NCBI GenBank assembly: GCA_028688995.1
Contig: JAQTXB010000004.1
Coordinates: 99,636 to 163,635 of the forward strand
DNA length: 64,000 nt
Source: Aliarcobacter sp.
GTDB taxonomy: Bacteria; Campylobacterota; Campylobacteria; Campylobacterales; Arcobacteraceae
Reading direction: 5' to 3'
In this document: one piece after another, positions 37,239 to 46,355 of the stretch
Position numbering within the stretch: the stretch's first letter is position 1
How the letters are laid out: each line of letters starts with the position of its first letter
Notes under the pieces: model-generated
The model's input: only the letters and a program-made list of their open reading frames with translations
Told to the model about the DNA's origin: nothing
Databases searched by the model: none
Made by a program: the position numbers and the translations under genes

Positions 37239-38066
37239 TTAGCTTAAAAGTCTTAATACAGATTGTTGGTTTATATTGTTAGCTTGAGCTTGTCCATATG
37301 CACCAATTTGAGAAAGAATATTTTGTTTAGAGAAGTTAGAAGTCTCTTTTGCATAATTTGTTTCAAACAAAGAAGCTGCATTTAAAGTACTTGTTTGTTG
37401 AGAAACTAAATTTCTACTTGTGCTTTCTAGTTGATTTTGAGTTGAACCTAATTGACTTCTAATATCATTTAATCCACTCAATGCATTATCAACACTTGAT
37501 AGAAAATTTTTAGCATCTGTTGAAGAAAATGTTGTTGAATCTTGGTTTACAAGTGCATTTAAACCTAATCCTTGAGTATTTGATTGAACACTTGAAGTTT
37601 CAACTATTTTACTACCATCTAATCCAGTTTGATATTGTTGAACATCTGAAGCTGAGTTATCAGTTGAACTTTTTTGAAGTAGAGTTTGACCATTATAGTT
37701 TGTTCCACTTGCAATTTTATTAAATTGATCTAATTGAGATTGAATATCTTTTAATAATGCAGTTCTTCCTTCTTGACTTGTTGTTGCTGTTGAAGCTTGA
37801 AGAAGTTTTTCTTTTACATTATCTAGTATTTTTGATTGTTCATTAGTTGCGCCTGAAGCTATTTGTGTTGCAGCAATTCCAGAATTAGCATTTTCAATAG
37901 CTTGCGAATAACCATTAGCTTGTGTTGTTAAACTATTTGCGATTGATAAACCAGAAGCATTATCACTAGATTGATTTAATTCAACACCAGTTGCAATCCT
38001 ATTTAGACTTTGATTAAGATTTAGATAAACATTTTGGTTTAAGGCAGAGTTATAATTTACTTGCAT
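37239..38066 (-). CDS. Short flagellin
   Basis: A 275-residue flagellin consisting of the D0/D1 helices only. N-terminal LNQSLNRIATGVELNQSSDN and ASGLSIANSLTTQANGYSQA match the conserved coiled part; the C-terminus NISNQ-like region (FSKQNILSQIGAYGQAQANN) ends QSVLRLLS. The variable central domain is almost absent. The usual MSFRINTN-type N-terminus is replaced by MQVNYNSALNQNVYLNLNQS. Flagellar hook, cap or filament genes are not nearby. AAAGGAG precedes the ATG on the minus strand. It may be the main filament protein or an orphan paralogue. Confidence 0.85.
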   Translation of the reverse strand: MQVNYNSALNQNVYLNLNQSLNRIATGVELNQSSDNASGLSIANSLTTQANGYSQAIENANSGIAATQIASGATNEQSKILDNVKEKLLQASTATTSQEGRTALLKDIQSQLDQFNKIASGTNYNGQTLLQKSSTDNSASDVQQYQTGLDGSKIVETSSVQSNTQGLGLNALVNQDSTTFSSTDAKNFLSSVDNALSGLNDIRSQLGSTQNQLESTSRNLVSQQTSTLNAASLFETNYAKETSNFSKQNILSQIGAYGQAQANNINQQSVLRLLS

Positions 38067-38167
38067 AACATACTCCTTTTATCATTTAACAAATTTTATT
38101 CTTTTAAATATTAAACTATTATTAAGTATTAATATAATATTACTATCTAAACTTAATTAGGCTATAA

Positions 38168-38494
38168 ATGGATATAAACTTATCACTTGAAAAAATTATT
38201 TTAATTCTTGAAAATGATGATTTTATAAAATCACATGATTTATTTGAAGAGCTTTGGCGTAAATATAAAGATAATGAAGATACAAGAAAAGAGTCATTTA
38301 TTTTAAAAGCTTTTGTGAATGGAAGTGTTACAATAGAGCTTCTTAAAATGCAAAGATATGAACACTCTTCAAACGTTTGGAATACTTATAAAAAATATGA
38401 GTGTTTAATAGATGAAATAGAATCAATTAATAGTGAAAATTATAAAAAAATCAAAGAAATAATTTACAAAAAAAGAGAAAAATATATAAAATGA
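38168..38494 (+). CDS. DUF309-family protein
   Basis: A 108-residue all-helical protein. SHDLFEELWRKYKDNEDTRK, followed by ESFILKAFVNGSVTIELLK and a conserved R-Y-E-H pattern, matches DUF309, a small family with a helical bundle whose function is not known. It overlaps the exonuclease gene by 4 bases (ATGA), so they are coupled. It opens the co-directional run up to hemH. Confidence 0.65.
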   Translation: MDINLSLEKIILILENDDFIKSHDLFEELWRKYKDNEDTRKESFILKAFVNGSVTIELLKMQRYEHSSNVWNTYKKYECLIDEIESINSENYKKIKEIIYKKREKYIK

Positions 38495-39006
38495 TAATAA
38501 TAGATTTTGAAACAAATACAAGTAATATTGGTGATGTAATAGAAGTAGCAGCTGTGAGAATTGATAAAGATTTTAATGTTTTAGATAAGTTTCATAGATA
38601 CTATTTATCTAGGTATCCAGTAAATTACTTTTCATTTGCAGTTCATAGATTAACACCTGAGTTAATACTTGATTATAGAAAAGATAAATCATATTGTTCA
38701 TATTTTACAGAAGATGAAGACTTCTTAGAGTTTTGTTCACAATCAGACACTTTAATAGCTCACAATATTACTTTTGAATTAAGACATATTGATAATAAGG
38801 TAAAATTCAAAAAACACATTTGCACAATGGCTGGAAACAAAGATATTGTAAAAGCTTATGGAAAAAATGGAAGATTAAAAAATCCAAAACTAGATGAAAC
38901 TTGTTTATATTATGGAATAGAGTTTGATGGTGATAAATATCATAGCGCAACATATGATGTAACAAAAACCTATGAAATACTCAAAAGAATGAATATAAAA
39001 TTATAA
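38491..39006 (+). CDS. DnaQ-like 3'-5' exonuclease with altered ExoII motif
   Basis: A 171-residue DEDDh-type nuclease fold. ExoI is DFET (D5, E7); ExoIII is HSATYDVTKTYEIL, the H-x4-D pattern. In ExoII the usual D is replaced by E (AHNITFELRHI), which may weaken or alter metal binding. No polymerase or other domain is fused. Likely acts on DNA or RNA 3' ends. It overlaps DUF309 and is followed by a YbgA-like gene after about 65 bases. Confidence 0.7.
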   Translation: MIIIDFETNTSNIGDVIEVAAVRIDKDFNVLDKFHRYYLSRYPVNYFSFAVHRLTPELILDYRKDKSYCSYFTEDEDFLEFCSQSDTLIAHNITFELRHIDNKVKFKKHICTMAGNKDIVKAYGKNGRLKNPKLDETCLYYGIEFDGDKYHSATYDVTKTYEILKRMNIKL

Positions 39007-39070
39007 ACTGAAGAAATTTGCCTACAAGAAGACTTTTTATTGTTATAAAATAAAATAAAAAGGATTTCTT

Positions 39071-40027
39071 ATGAAATTAGGAGTTTCAGCTTGTTTAATC
39101 GGTACTCAATGTAGATATGATGGTGTTGGTGCAAGTGATAAGTTTATAGTTGATGTTTTAGCTAAATATTTTGAAATATCTGCATATTGTCCTGAAACTA
39201 TAATTTGGGGAAGTCCAAGGGAAGCTATTCGACAAACATTAGATGAAGATGGACAATTGCGAATTGTAACTTCTACAAAAAATCCAAAAGATGTAACAAC
39301 TGAGCTTAAAAATGTATCAATAGATTGTGCAAATAAAATTCAAAATGATGATTTATGTGGATTTATTTTAAAATCATCATCACCTACATGTGGAATGGAG
39401 CGAGTAAAAGTTTATAAACCTTTTAATGCACCTAGTGTTAAAAATGGTGTGGGAATTTTTGCACAACAAATCAAAGAGAAATATCCATATTTGCCAGTTG
39501 AAGAAGAGGGCAGATTAATTGACCCTTGGCTTAGGGAAAACTTTTTGATGCAGATTTTTGCATATCAACACTTGCATGAGTTCTTAAAATCAAATCCAAG
39601 TTTTAATGACTTGGTGATTTTTCATACATCTTACAAATATATTATTTATTCAAAAGCTCAAAAATCATATACAACACTTGGAAGAATCGTTGCAAACAAA
39701 GAAAAAAAACAGTTAGATGAAATTTTACTTGAATATAAAGAAGAGTTTTTAAAAGCTATAAATCTAAAAGGAAATGTAAATAAAACTTACAATGTTTTAC
39801 TTCATATGTTTGGATATTTTAAAAAACTAATTACAAAAGAAGAAAAAGAAGAGATTTTACAAGCTCTAAATGAATATAAAGAAAAAATTATTCCTTTAAT
39901 TGCAGTTATGAAAATAATAAATCTTTATGTAAATAGATTTGATGTTCAGTACTTAAAAGTACAAAAATTTCTAAATCCATATCCAAAAGAATTGGCTTTA
40001 AGAAGTGATATTAAGGCTTATAAATAA
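39071..40027 (+). CDS. DUF523-DUF1722 (YbgA-like) protein
   Basis: A 318-residue two-domain protein. The N-terminal DUF523 (residues 1-150) has cysteines in ACLIGTQCRYDG and a later SPTCGMERV. The C-terminal DUF1722 has FHTSYKYIIYSKAQKSYTTL. In E. coli the DUF1722 protein YbgA is encoded beside phrB; the same partnership is seen here, with photolyase starting on the last base of the stop. The function is unknown; DUF523 has been linked to thiouracil desulfurase activity in the literature, as I recall. Confidence 0.85.
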   Translation: MKLGVSACLIGTQCRYDGVGASDKFIVDVLAKYFEISAYCPETIIWGSPREAIRQTLDEDGQLRIVTSTKNPKDVTTELKNVSIDCANKIQNDDLCGFILKSSSPTCGMERVKVYKPFNAPSVKNGVGIFAQQIKEKYPYLPVEEEGRLIDPWLRENFLMQIFAYQHLHEFLKSNPSFNDLVIFHTSYKYIIYSKAQKSYTTLGRIVANKEKKQLDEILLEYKEEFLKAINLKGNVNKTYNVLLHMFGYFKKLITKEEKEEILQALNEYKEKIIPLIAVMKIINLYVNRFDVQYLKVQKFLNPYPKELALRSDIKAYK

Positions 40028-41379
40028 TGAAACAGATTTTATGGTTTAGAAGAGATTTAAGAATCACAGATAGTGCAATTTTACATTTTGCAAAAGATGA
40101 AGTATTGCCTATTTTTATCTTTGATAAGAATATCTTAAATCTACTTTCAAATGACGACAAAAGAGTAACTTTTATTTATAAAAGTGTTCTAAAACTAAAA
40201 CAAGAATTGAAAGAAATAGGGCTAGATTTAGCCATATTTTATTCAACACCAAAAGAGGTATTTTCAAAGTTAAAGGATGAAGGTTTTGAAAATATTTTAT
40301 GTTCAGTTGATTTTGATGAGTATGCAAAAAAAAGAGATGAAGAAATCTCTAAACTTATCCTAATGCAAACTTTTACGGATTCATTTATAACACATCCAAA
40401 TGATTGCCTAAAAGCTGATAAAACACCTTACAAAGTATTTACTCCATATTATAAAAACTTAGAATTTATTTGGAATTCATATAGACTTGAAGAGTTTAAA
40501 ACAAATGAAAATCTAAAATTAATCTCTTTTGATTATGAGTTTATTCCAACTTTAAATGAAATGGGCTTTGAACTTCAAAAATTACCAGAATTCTTAGAAA
40601 AAAGTGCAGAGAAATTATTAGAAGAGTTTGGACAAAAAATAGATAACTACAAAATTGATAGGGATTTTTTTGATAAAAATGCAACTTCAAATCTAGCTGT
40701 TCATTTAAGATTTGGGCTAATTTCTCCAAGGCAAGTTTTTAATAAAATAAAAGAGTTAAAAGCCAGAACTGAAAATAAAGAGTTTTTTATTAGAGAGCTT
40801 TTTTGGCGAGAGTTTTATAACTATATTTTGTTTCATTTTCCAAAAAGTGAGTTTCAAAATCTAAATAAAATAAAAGTAAATTGGAATGAAGATGAAAGCA
40901 TTTTTCAAAAATGGTGTGAAGGAAAAACAGGAGTTCCAATAATTGATGCTGCTATGAGATATTTTAATCAAACAGGAACTATGCACAATCGTTTAAGAAT
41001 GATTGTTTCTTCATATCTAACAAAAAATCTATTAATAGATTGGAAAAAAGGGGAACAATATTTCGCTTCAAAATTGCTTGATTATGAAGCAAGTTCAAAT
41101 GTAGGTTCTTGGCAATGGGCAGCAAGTACGGGAGCTGATAGTGTTCCATATTTTAGGATATTTAATCCATATTTACAATCAGCAAAGTTTGATAAAGATG
41201 CTATTTTTATAAAATCTGTAATACCTGAACTAAAAGATGTGCCAGCAAAACAAATTCATAGTGAAAATGGCGTTCAATCAAATATATTTTTAGATTATCC
41301 AACTCAGATTGTAAGTATTGAATTTTCAAGAAAAAGAGCAATAGAAGAGTTTAAAAGAGCAAATAATGAAAAATATTGA
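40027..41379 (+). CDS. phrB: Deoxyribodipyrimidine photolyase (CPD photolyase, class I)
   Basis: A 450-residue flavoenzyme that repairs UV pyrimidine dimers with light. The N-terminal antenna domain begins ILWFRRDLRITDSAILHFA. The FAD domain has FIRELFWREFYNYILFHFP, GKTGVPIIDAAMRYFNQTG, NRLRMIVSSYLTKN and the cluster WQWAASTGADSVPYFRIFNP near the C-terminus. Length is typical. It overlaps the CrtI-like gene by 14 bases and follows the YbgA-like gene by one shared base, so the three are one unit. Confidence 0.95.
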   Translation: MKQILWFRRDLRITDSAILHFAKDEVLPIFIFDKNILNLLSNDDKRVTFIYKSVLKLKQELKEIGLDLAIFYSTPKEVFSKLKDEGFENILCSVDFDEYAKKRDEEISKLILMQTFTDSFITHPNDCLKADKTPYKVFTPYYKNLEFIWNSYRLEEFKTNENLKLISFDYEFIPTLNEMGFELQKLPEFLEKSAEKLLEEFGQKIDNYKIDRDFFDKNATSNLAVHLRFGLISPRQVFNKIKELKARTENKEFFIRELFWREFYNYILFHFPKSEFQNLNKIKVNWNEDESIFQKWCEGKTGVPIIDAAMRYFNQTGTMHNRLRMIVSSYLTKNLLIDWKKGEQYFASKLLDYEASSNVGSWQWAASTGADSVPYFRIFNPYLQSAKFDKDAIFIKSVIPELKDVPAKQIHSENGVQSNIFLDYPTQIVSIEFSRKRAIEEFKRANNEKY

Positions 41380-42778
41380 TATTGCAATTGTAGGTTCTGG
41401 AATTGGTGGAACTTTGATTGCAGCACTAAATAAAAACAAAGACATAGTAGTTTTTGAAAAAGACCACAATCTTGGAGGTTGTGCTTCAACTTTTAAAAGA
41501 TTTGGACACTTTTTTAATACGGGAGCTACAACTTTTGTAGGATATGAGGATGGTCATATTATTAAAAATATTTTTGATAAAGTTGGTTTAAAGCCTGATA
41601 TTTTACAAAGTAAAATTGCTATTAGAAATATCCAAGGAAATAAAAAAGTAGATAGAGTTCAAAATTTTGAAGAGTTTTTAAGCCAATTAAATAGTGTTTA
41701 TTATCACAAAAACAATAGAGCTTTTTGGACAAAGATAAAAGAGATTGATGAAAAGTTTTGGAAATTAAAACATATCTATTTTGCAAAATATTCTTTAAAA
41801 GCTTTTTTTAAATCTTCAATTTTTGTAGCTGAACTTTTAAAAGAGTTTAAAACAGATTTATTAATTAGTGCCCAAAAATTTATAAATGATACTTTGCCAA
41901 ATATTAGTGATGAATATAAGGCTTTTATAGATTCACAACTTTTAATTACACTTCAAACAACATCAAAAAATGCAACACTATTATCAATGAGTTTAGGATT
42001 AGCATATCCCTTTCATAAGGTTTTTTATGTAAATGGAGGAATGGGAAAACTAATTGAAGATTTATTAAAAGATGTAAAAGTAAATAAAAATGAACAAGTA
42101 ATTTCTATAGTAAAAAAGGGAAAACAATATCTTCTAAAAACCACAAAAGATGAATATTTATGTAATAAAGTAGTTTTAAATTCGACTATTTTTGATAGTT
42201 CAAAACTCTTTATAGATGAAGACATAAAATCATATTTCCAAAATTTTGAATTTGGTGACCAAAGTGCTTTTGTTGTTTATATGAAATTAGATATAAAAGA
42301 AGAGTTTTTACACCACTATCAAATAGTTCTAAAAGAAAATATTCCAAACTGCATCTCAAACTCATTTTTTGTCTCTTTTAGTGATGTAAATGATGAAAAA
42401 ATGTCAAAAAATGGCCTTTCTATCACAATCTCAACTCACTCAAAAGCAATTTTCTGGGAAGGTTTAACAAAAGAGGAATATGAGCTAAAAAAAGAGCAAA
42501 CAAAAGAGTTTATTATTCAAGAATTTTTGAAATATTTTGACACTATAAAAAAAGAAAATATTACCTCAAATTTTGCAGCAACTTCAAAAACTTTTTACTC
42601 TTTTATAAATAGAACAAATTGCGGTGGAAAACCAATAAATATAAAATCAGCTTTTAGTCTTCCAAGTTGCAACACGCCATTTGAAGGATTATACAATGTC
42701 GGAGATACAGTTTTTGCTGGACAAGGCTGGCCAGGCATTGCAGTAGGAGTTGATGTTTTAAATAGGGAATTAAATTAA
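41366..42778 (+). CDS. FAD-dependent oxidoreductase, CrtI/phytoene-desaturase-like
   Basis: A 470-residue flavoprotein. The dinucleotide-binding motif AIVGSGIGGTLIAAL opens the N-terminus, followed by VFEKDHNLGGCASTFKRFG. The C-terminal FAD motif LYNVGDTVFAGQGWPGIAVG is typical of the CrtI, RetSat and amine-oxidase group. No carotenoid genes are visible, so the substrate is unclear. Co-translated with photolyase, which supports a light-related or membrane-lipid role, for example desaturation or isomerisation of an isoprenoid. Confidence 0.75.
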   Translation: MKNIDIAIVGSGIGGTLIAALNKNKDIVVFEKDHNLGGCASTFKRFGHFFNTGATTFVGYEDGHIIKNIFDKVGLKPDILQSKIAIRNIQGNKKVDRVQNFEEFLSQLNSVYYHKNNRAFWTKIKEIDEKFWKLKHIYFAKYSLKAFFKSSIFVAELLKEFKTDLLISAQKFINDTLPNISDEYKAFIDSQLLITLQTTSKNATLLSMSLGLAYPFHKVFYVNGGMGKLIEDLLKDVKVNKNEQVISIVKKGKQYLLKTTKDEYLCNKVVLNSTIFDSSKLFIDEDIKSYFQNFEFGDQSAFVVYMKLDIKEEFLHHYQIVLKENIPNCISNSFFVSFSDVNDEKMSKNGLSITISTHSKAIFWEGLTKEEYELKKEQTKEFIIQEFLKYFDTIKKENITSNFAATSKTFYSFINRTNCGGKPINIKSAFSLPSCNTPFEGLYNVGDTVFAGQGWPGIAVGVDVLNRELN

Positions 42779-42851
42779 AATAATTTCATTAAGTTTCAAA
42801 AAATAATAGTTATTGTAAGATAATAATAATTTAACGTTTATAGAGGATAGA

Positions 42852-44087
42852 ATGAAATACAATTTAAACATTCGTGAAGTTACCTATTCATTGTCAGGAG
42901 CTCTTGATTTAGTTGGAATTGATGATACTTTACATGGCAAAAGAGTTGCCTATATGGCAGCTCAACTTGCAAAGGAGTTGAATTTTGACAAAGATATTGT
43001 TGATGATTTGATATTTATAGGAATGCTTCATGATTGTGGAGTATCTTCAACAGATGTACATACTCATTTAGTGACAGAACTTGATTGGAATAATTCACAA
43101 GTACATTCTATTCGTGGGTTTGAGCTTTTAAAAGCAACAAATATTTATAAAAAATATGCATTATATGTTCAATATCATCATACCCATTGGAAAGATTTAC
43201 CAGATAATTTAACTCCTTTAGAAAAAGATATTTCAAATATAATATATTTAGTTGATAGAGTAGATGCTCTTAATGCCCAAATGAAAGATGGGGGAATTAA
43301 AACTATTTCAGAAATTCAAATGATTTTAAAAAAATACTCAGATGATATGTTTTCTTCAAAACTTGTTGAAGCATTTCTTTCTTTATCTTCAAGGGATTCA
43401 TTTTGGTTTTATTTAGAAAGTGAAGCATTAGAAGGTTATTTTTTAGATTGGATAGAAAAAATTGAAGAAGAGAGTTTTGATTTTTGGGATTTAAAAGAAA
43501 TATCTTTAATGTTTGCAGCTGTAGTTGATGCAAAAAGTGAATTTACATCAGAACATTCAATTGGTGTTAGTTCATTAGCAAGATATTTAGCTGAATTATT
43601 TAATTTAAATGAACAATCTTGTGAAATAATTGAACTTGCAGGATTATTACATGACCTTGGAAAATTAAGAGTTGAAGATAGTATTTTAAATAAAACATCT
43701 GCCTTAAGTGCAGAAGAAAGAATAAAAATGAATCGCCATGGTTTTGACTCTTATGTGATCTTGAGAAGAATAAAAGGGTTTAAAAATATTGCTTATTTAG
43801 CTTCATTACACCATGAAACTTTAGATGCAAAAGGTTATCCTTACAATTTAAAAGAGTCAGAAATACCATTTGAAGCTAGAATCATAGCAATTGCAGATAT
43901 TTTTCAAGCTTTGATTCAAGATAGACCTTATCGAGAAGGACTTACAATAAATGAATCATTTGATGTTTTATACAATATGGCAAAAGAAGGAAAAGTTGAT
44001 TTACAAATTATGGAAATGCTAAAAAACAATTTAGAAGAGTGTTATAAAAAAGCAACTGTAAAATATAGTTTATTTAATACTAAGTGA
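42852..44087 (+). CDS. HD-GYP-type c-di-GMP phosphodiesterase with tandem HD domains
   Basis: A 411-residue soluble protein. The N-terminal HD-like half has HGKRVAYMAAQLAKELNF and FIGMLHDCGVSS, then HHTHWK. The C-terminal HD-GYP half has EHSIGVSSLARYLAE, LLHDLGKLRVED, SLHHETLDAKGYP and RIIAIADIFQALIQDRPYRE. The active-site HD and GYP are both present in the second domain, so c-di-GMP hydrolysis is likely. The first domain may be sensory. It is encoded 13 bases before a LytS-type kinase, which hints at coupled signalling. Confidence 0.85.
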   Translation: MKYNLNIREVTYSLSGALDLVGIDDTLHGKRVAYMAAQLAKELNFDKDIVDDLIFIGMLHDCGVSSTDVHTHLVTELDWNNSQVHSIRGFELLKATNIYKKYALYVQYHHTHWKDLPDNLTPLEKDISNIIYLVDRVDALNAQMKDGGIKTISEIQMILKKYSDDMFSSKLVEAFLSLSSRDSFWFYLESEALEGYFLDWIEKIEEESFDFWDLKEISLMFAAVVDAKSEFTSEHSIGVSSLARYLAELFNLNEQSCEIIELAGLLHDLGKLRVEDSILNKTSALSAEERIKMNRHGFDSYVILRRIKGFKNIAYLASLHHETLDAKGYPYNLKESEIPFEARIIAIADIFQALIQDRPYREGLTINESFDVLYNMAKEGKVDLQIMEMLKNNLEECYKKATVKYSLFNTK

Positions 44088-44100
44088 CTAAAAGATTAAA

Positions 44101-45087
44101 ATGCAAAAAGTTGAACTAAAAATAGCACCAAAAGATTGGCTTTACATCATAATTATTGGAGCATTTTTTGGATTTTTTATTTCACTATTTTTTTATTTTC
44201 TAAATAGTGATTTACAAAATTTTTCAACGATTATTTATAGTACAACAACTGCTATTTTTATCTCATTATTTGCCTCTTTTTTCATAAGTGTTTCAAATAA
44301 TTTTATACTTCCAAAGGTAAATGAAAAGTTTTGGTATTTGATTAGTTTTATTTTTTCATTTTGTTCTGGTTTTTTTGGTTTTTCATTTTCATTTTGGATT
44401 TTTTCAGCAAGTGATTTTAAAATACTTGAACTAATAACTCCATTTTGGTTTTATATTTCTATTACTATTGGATTTTTGACCTTTTTAGTTGGTTTGATTT
44501 TACATCAATTTATCTCAATGAAATACAAAAATGAGTCTATTAAAAATCAGATTTTAGAAACAAAATTAAAAGCTTTAGAAAATGAGTTAAATCCTCATTT
44601 TTTATTTAATGCTTTAAATTCTGTATCAGAACTAATATATCAAGACCAAAAAAAAGCAGAAAGTGCAGTTATAGAAATATCAAAATTCTTGCGAAATGCC
44701 ATAAATAAAGAGAGTTTAATAAGCCTTGAAACTGAACTTTCAATGGTAAAAACCTATGTAAATATAGAAAATGTAAGGTTTGATGGAAAAATTGTTTTAA
44801 ATATTGAAGATTTTAATGAATATAAAAATATAAAAATACCAAAATTTTCAATTCAACTTTTGGTAGAAAATGCCATAAAACATGGATATTTGGGAAAAGT
44901 TTTAAATATAGATATTAAATTTTTAAAAGATAAAATAATTGTGCAAAATGATGGCAAAATAGCAAAGATTGTAAAGTTTGGAACTGGTTTATCAAATCTT
45001 CAAAAAAGGTTGGAGTTACAAAAAGTGGGAAATTTATCATCTTTGATTCTTGATGATAAAATGATTTTTACAATAGAATTAAAATAA
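44101..45087 (+). CDS. LytS-family sensor histidine kinase
   Basis: A 328-residue kinase. The N-terminal half has four or five membrane helices (about 15-35, 48-68, 80-105, 115-140). The kinase domain has the His_kinase H-box ENELNPHFLFNALNSVSELI and a HATPase with VENAIKHGYLGKV (N-box), QNDGKI and GTGLSNLQKRLEL. It is paired with the LytTR-type regulator gene starting 25 bases downstream. It lacks a recognisable sensor domain; the membrane part may be the sensor. Confidence 0.88.
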   Translation: MQKVELKIAPKDWLYIIIIGAFFGFFISLFFYFLNSDLQNFSTIIYSTTTAIFISLFASFFISVSNNFILPKVNEKFWYLISFIFSFCSGFFGFSFSFWIFSASDFKILELITPFWFYISITIGFLTFLVGLILHQFISMKYKNESIKNQILETKLKALENELNPHFLFNALNSVSELIYQDQKKAESAVIEISKFLRNAINKESLISLETELSMVKTYVNIENVRFDGKIVLNIEDFNEYKNIKIPKFSIQLLVENAIKHGYLGKVLNIDIKFLKDKIIVQNDGKIAKIVKFGTGLSNLQKRLELQKVGNLSSLILDDKMIFTIELK

Positions 45088-45112
45088 ATATAAACATTTT
45101 AAAGGATAGATA

Positions 45113-45823
45113 TTGAAAATAATGATTGTTGATGACGAGAGTTTAGCTTTAAGCAGATTAAAAAGATTGTTAAATGAAAATGGAATTGAAGATATTACAG
45201 CTTTTGATAATCCAATTGAAGCTCTAAAAGAGATAACAAAAACGAAATTTGACGCAGTTTTTTTAGATATTTCTATGCCAAATATCACAGGACTTGAACT
45301 TGCTGATTCTATCATGCAAATAGAGCCAAAAACTTTTATCATATTTCAAACAGCTTATGAAGAGTTTGCTCTTGAAGCCTTTAAAAACGGTGGAATAGGA
45401 TATTTAGTAAAACCAATAGAATCAAATGATATAAAAAATGTCTTAGATAAAATCAGAAGTTTTGCAGTTTCATCAAAAGATGAATCAAAAAAAATCCTTG
45501 GAAAAAGAGGTGATAAACTTTATTTAATTGATATAAATGATATTTATTATATAAAAGCTGATTTAGATGAAGTTATCATTAAAATAAAAGAAGCAGATGC
45601 TTATGTTAGACGAAAAATAGGGGATTTGGAAACACTTTTAAGTGCTAGAAACTTCTTTAGAGTTCATAGATCTTACATAGTAAATGTTGATAAAATCAAA
45701 TCTATGAGAAGTGTTGATCAATCAAAACTTGAAATATCTTTTGAGGGAATTGCAGAAATTGTCACAAGTTCAAAAGAGGGCGCTAAAGATTTTAGAGAGT
45801 ATATTGAGCGAAGAAGTTTATAA
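45113..45823 (+). CDS. LytTR-family response regulator
   Basis: A 236-residue regulator. The receiver contains IMIVDDESLALSR, the phospho-acceptor in AVFLDISMPNITG and the Lys in GYLVKPIES, so it is intact. The C-terminal LytTR domain (about 135-236) has LYLIDINDIYYIKADLDEVI, RKIGDLETLL and FRVHRSYIVNVDKIKSM. Start is a TTG at 45113 with AAAGGA upstream. It is the partner of the LytS-like kinase. Targets may include the flanking photolyase or hemH genes, as inference. Confidence 0.9.
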   Translation: MKIMIVDDESLALSRLKRLLNENGIEDITAFDNPIEALKEITKTKFDAVFLDISMPNITGLELADSIMQIEPKTFIIFQTAYEEFALEAFKNGGIGYLVKPIESNDIKNVLDKIRSFAVSSKDESKKILGKRGDKLYLIDINDIYYIKADLDEVIIKIKEADAYVRRKIGDLETLLSARNFFRVHRSYIVNVDKIKSMRSVDQSKLEISFEGIAEIVTSSKEGAKDFREYIERRSL

Positions 45824-45870
45824 ACCTACAAAATTAACCTACTAAAACTATCTATTTTCTTGTAAATTAT

Positions 45871-45897
45871 CCTTGTATAAAAGATTTATACAAGGAG
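45871..45897 (+). promoter_or_regulatory. Hairpin that buries the ribosome binding site of the SRPBCC gene
   Basis: A perfect 11-bp stem (CCTTGTATAAA 45871-45881 with its complement 45885-45895), loop AGA. The right arm and the next bases contain AAGGAG (45892-45897), six bases before the ATG at 45903. As DNA, the palindrome could also be an operator for a dimeric regulator. Confidence 0.5.
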
Positions 45898-45902
45898 AGA
45901 AA

Positions 45903-46355
45903 ATGCAAACATTTATTAAAAGTTCATATATTAACTGCGATGTAAAATCACTTTTTGATTTTCATATAGATACAAATAATCTTCAAAAAATTACTCCAAA
46001 TGATACAAAAGTTGAATTACTTACAAAAGATTTTAAGCCACTTGTCTCTCAAATATTAAAAATTAAAGCAACAAAATATTTTATTCCAATGAATTGGGAA
46101 GTAAAAATAGAAAAAATTGATGAGCCAAATTTATTGGTTGATTTGGCTTTAAAATCTCCATTTTCTTTTTGGGAACATAAACATATCTTCATAAAACATG
46201 GAAATATGAGTGAATTAAAAGATATTGTAACTTTTAAAATGCCATTTGGATTTATTGGAAAATTATTAGAAATTTTTGTAATTAAAGATTTACAAAAGAT
46301 GTTTGATTTTAGACACAAAATCACAAAAGAGATTTTGGAAAAGGAAAAAATTTGA
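45903..46355 (+). CDS. SRPBCC (START-like) family protein
   Basis: A 150-residue protein of the START/Bet v 1-like fold: FIKSSYINCDVKSLFDFHID, NLQKITPNDTKVELL and PFSFWEHKHIFIKHG, with a C-terminal helix DLQKMFDFRHKITKEIL. The family binds hydrophobic ligands such as lipids; members are often encoded next to photolyase genes. Start at 45903 (AAGGAG upstream) rather than the upstream TTG at 45873, which lies inside the hairpin. Its stop overlaps the hemH TTG start, so the two are coupled. Confidence 0.7.
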   Translation: MQTFIKSSYINCDVKSLFDFHIDTNNLQKITPNDTKVELLTKDFKPLVSQILKIKATKYFIPMNWEVKIEKIDEPNLLVDLALKSPFSFWEHKHIFIKHGNMSELKDIVTFKMPFGFIGKLLEIFVIKDLQKMFDFRHKITKEILEKEKI

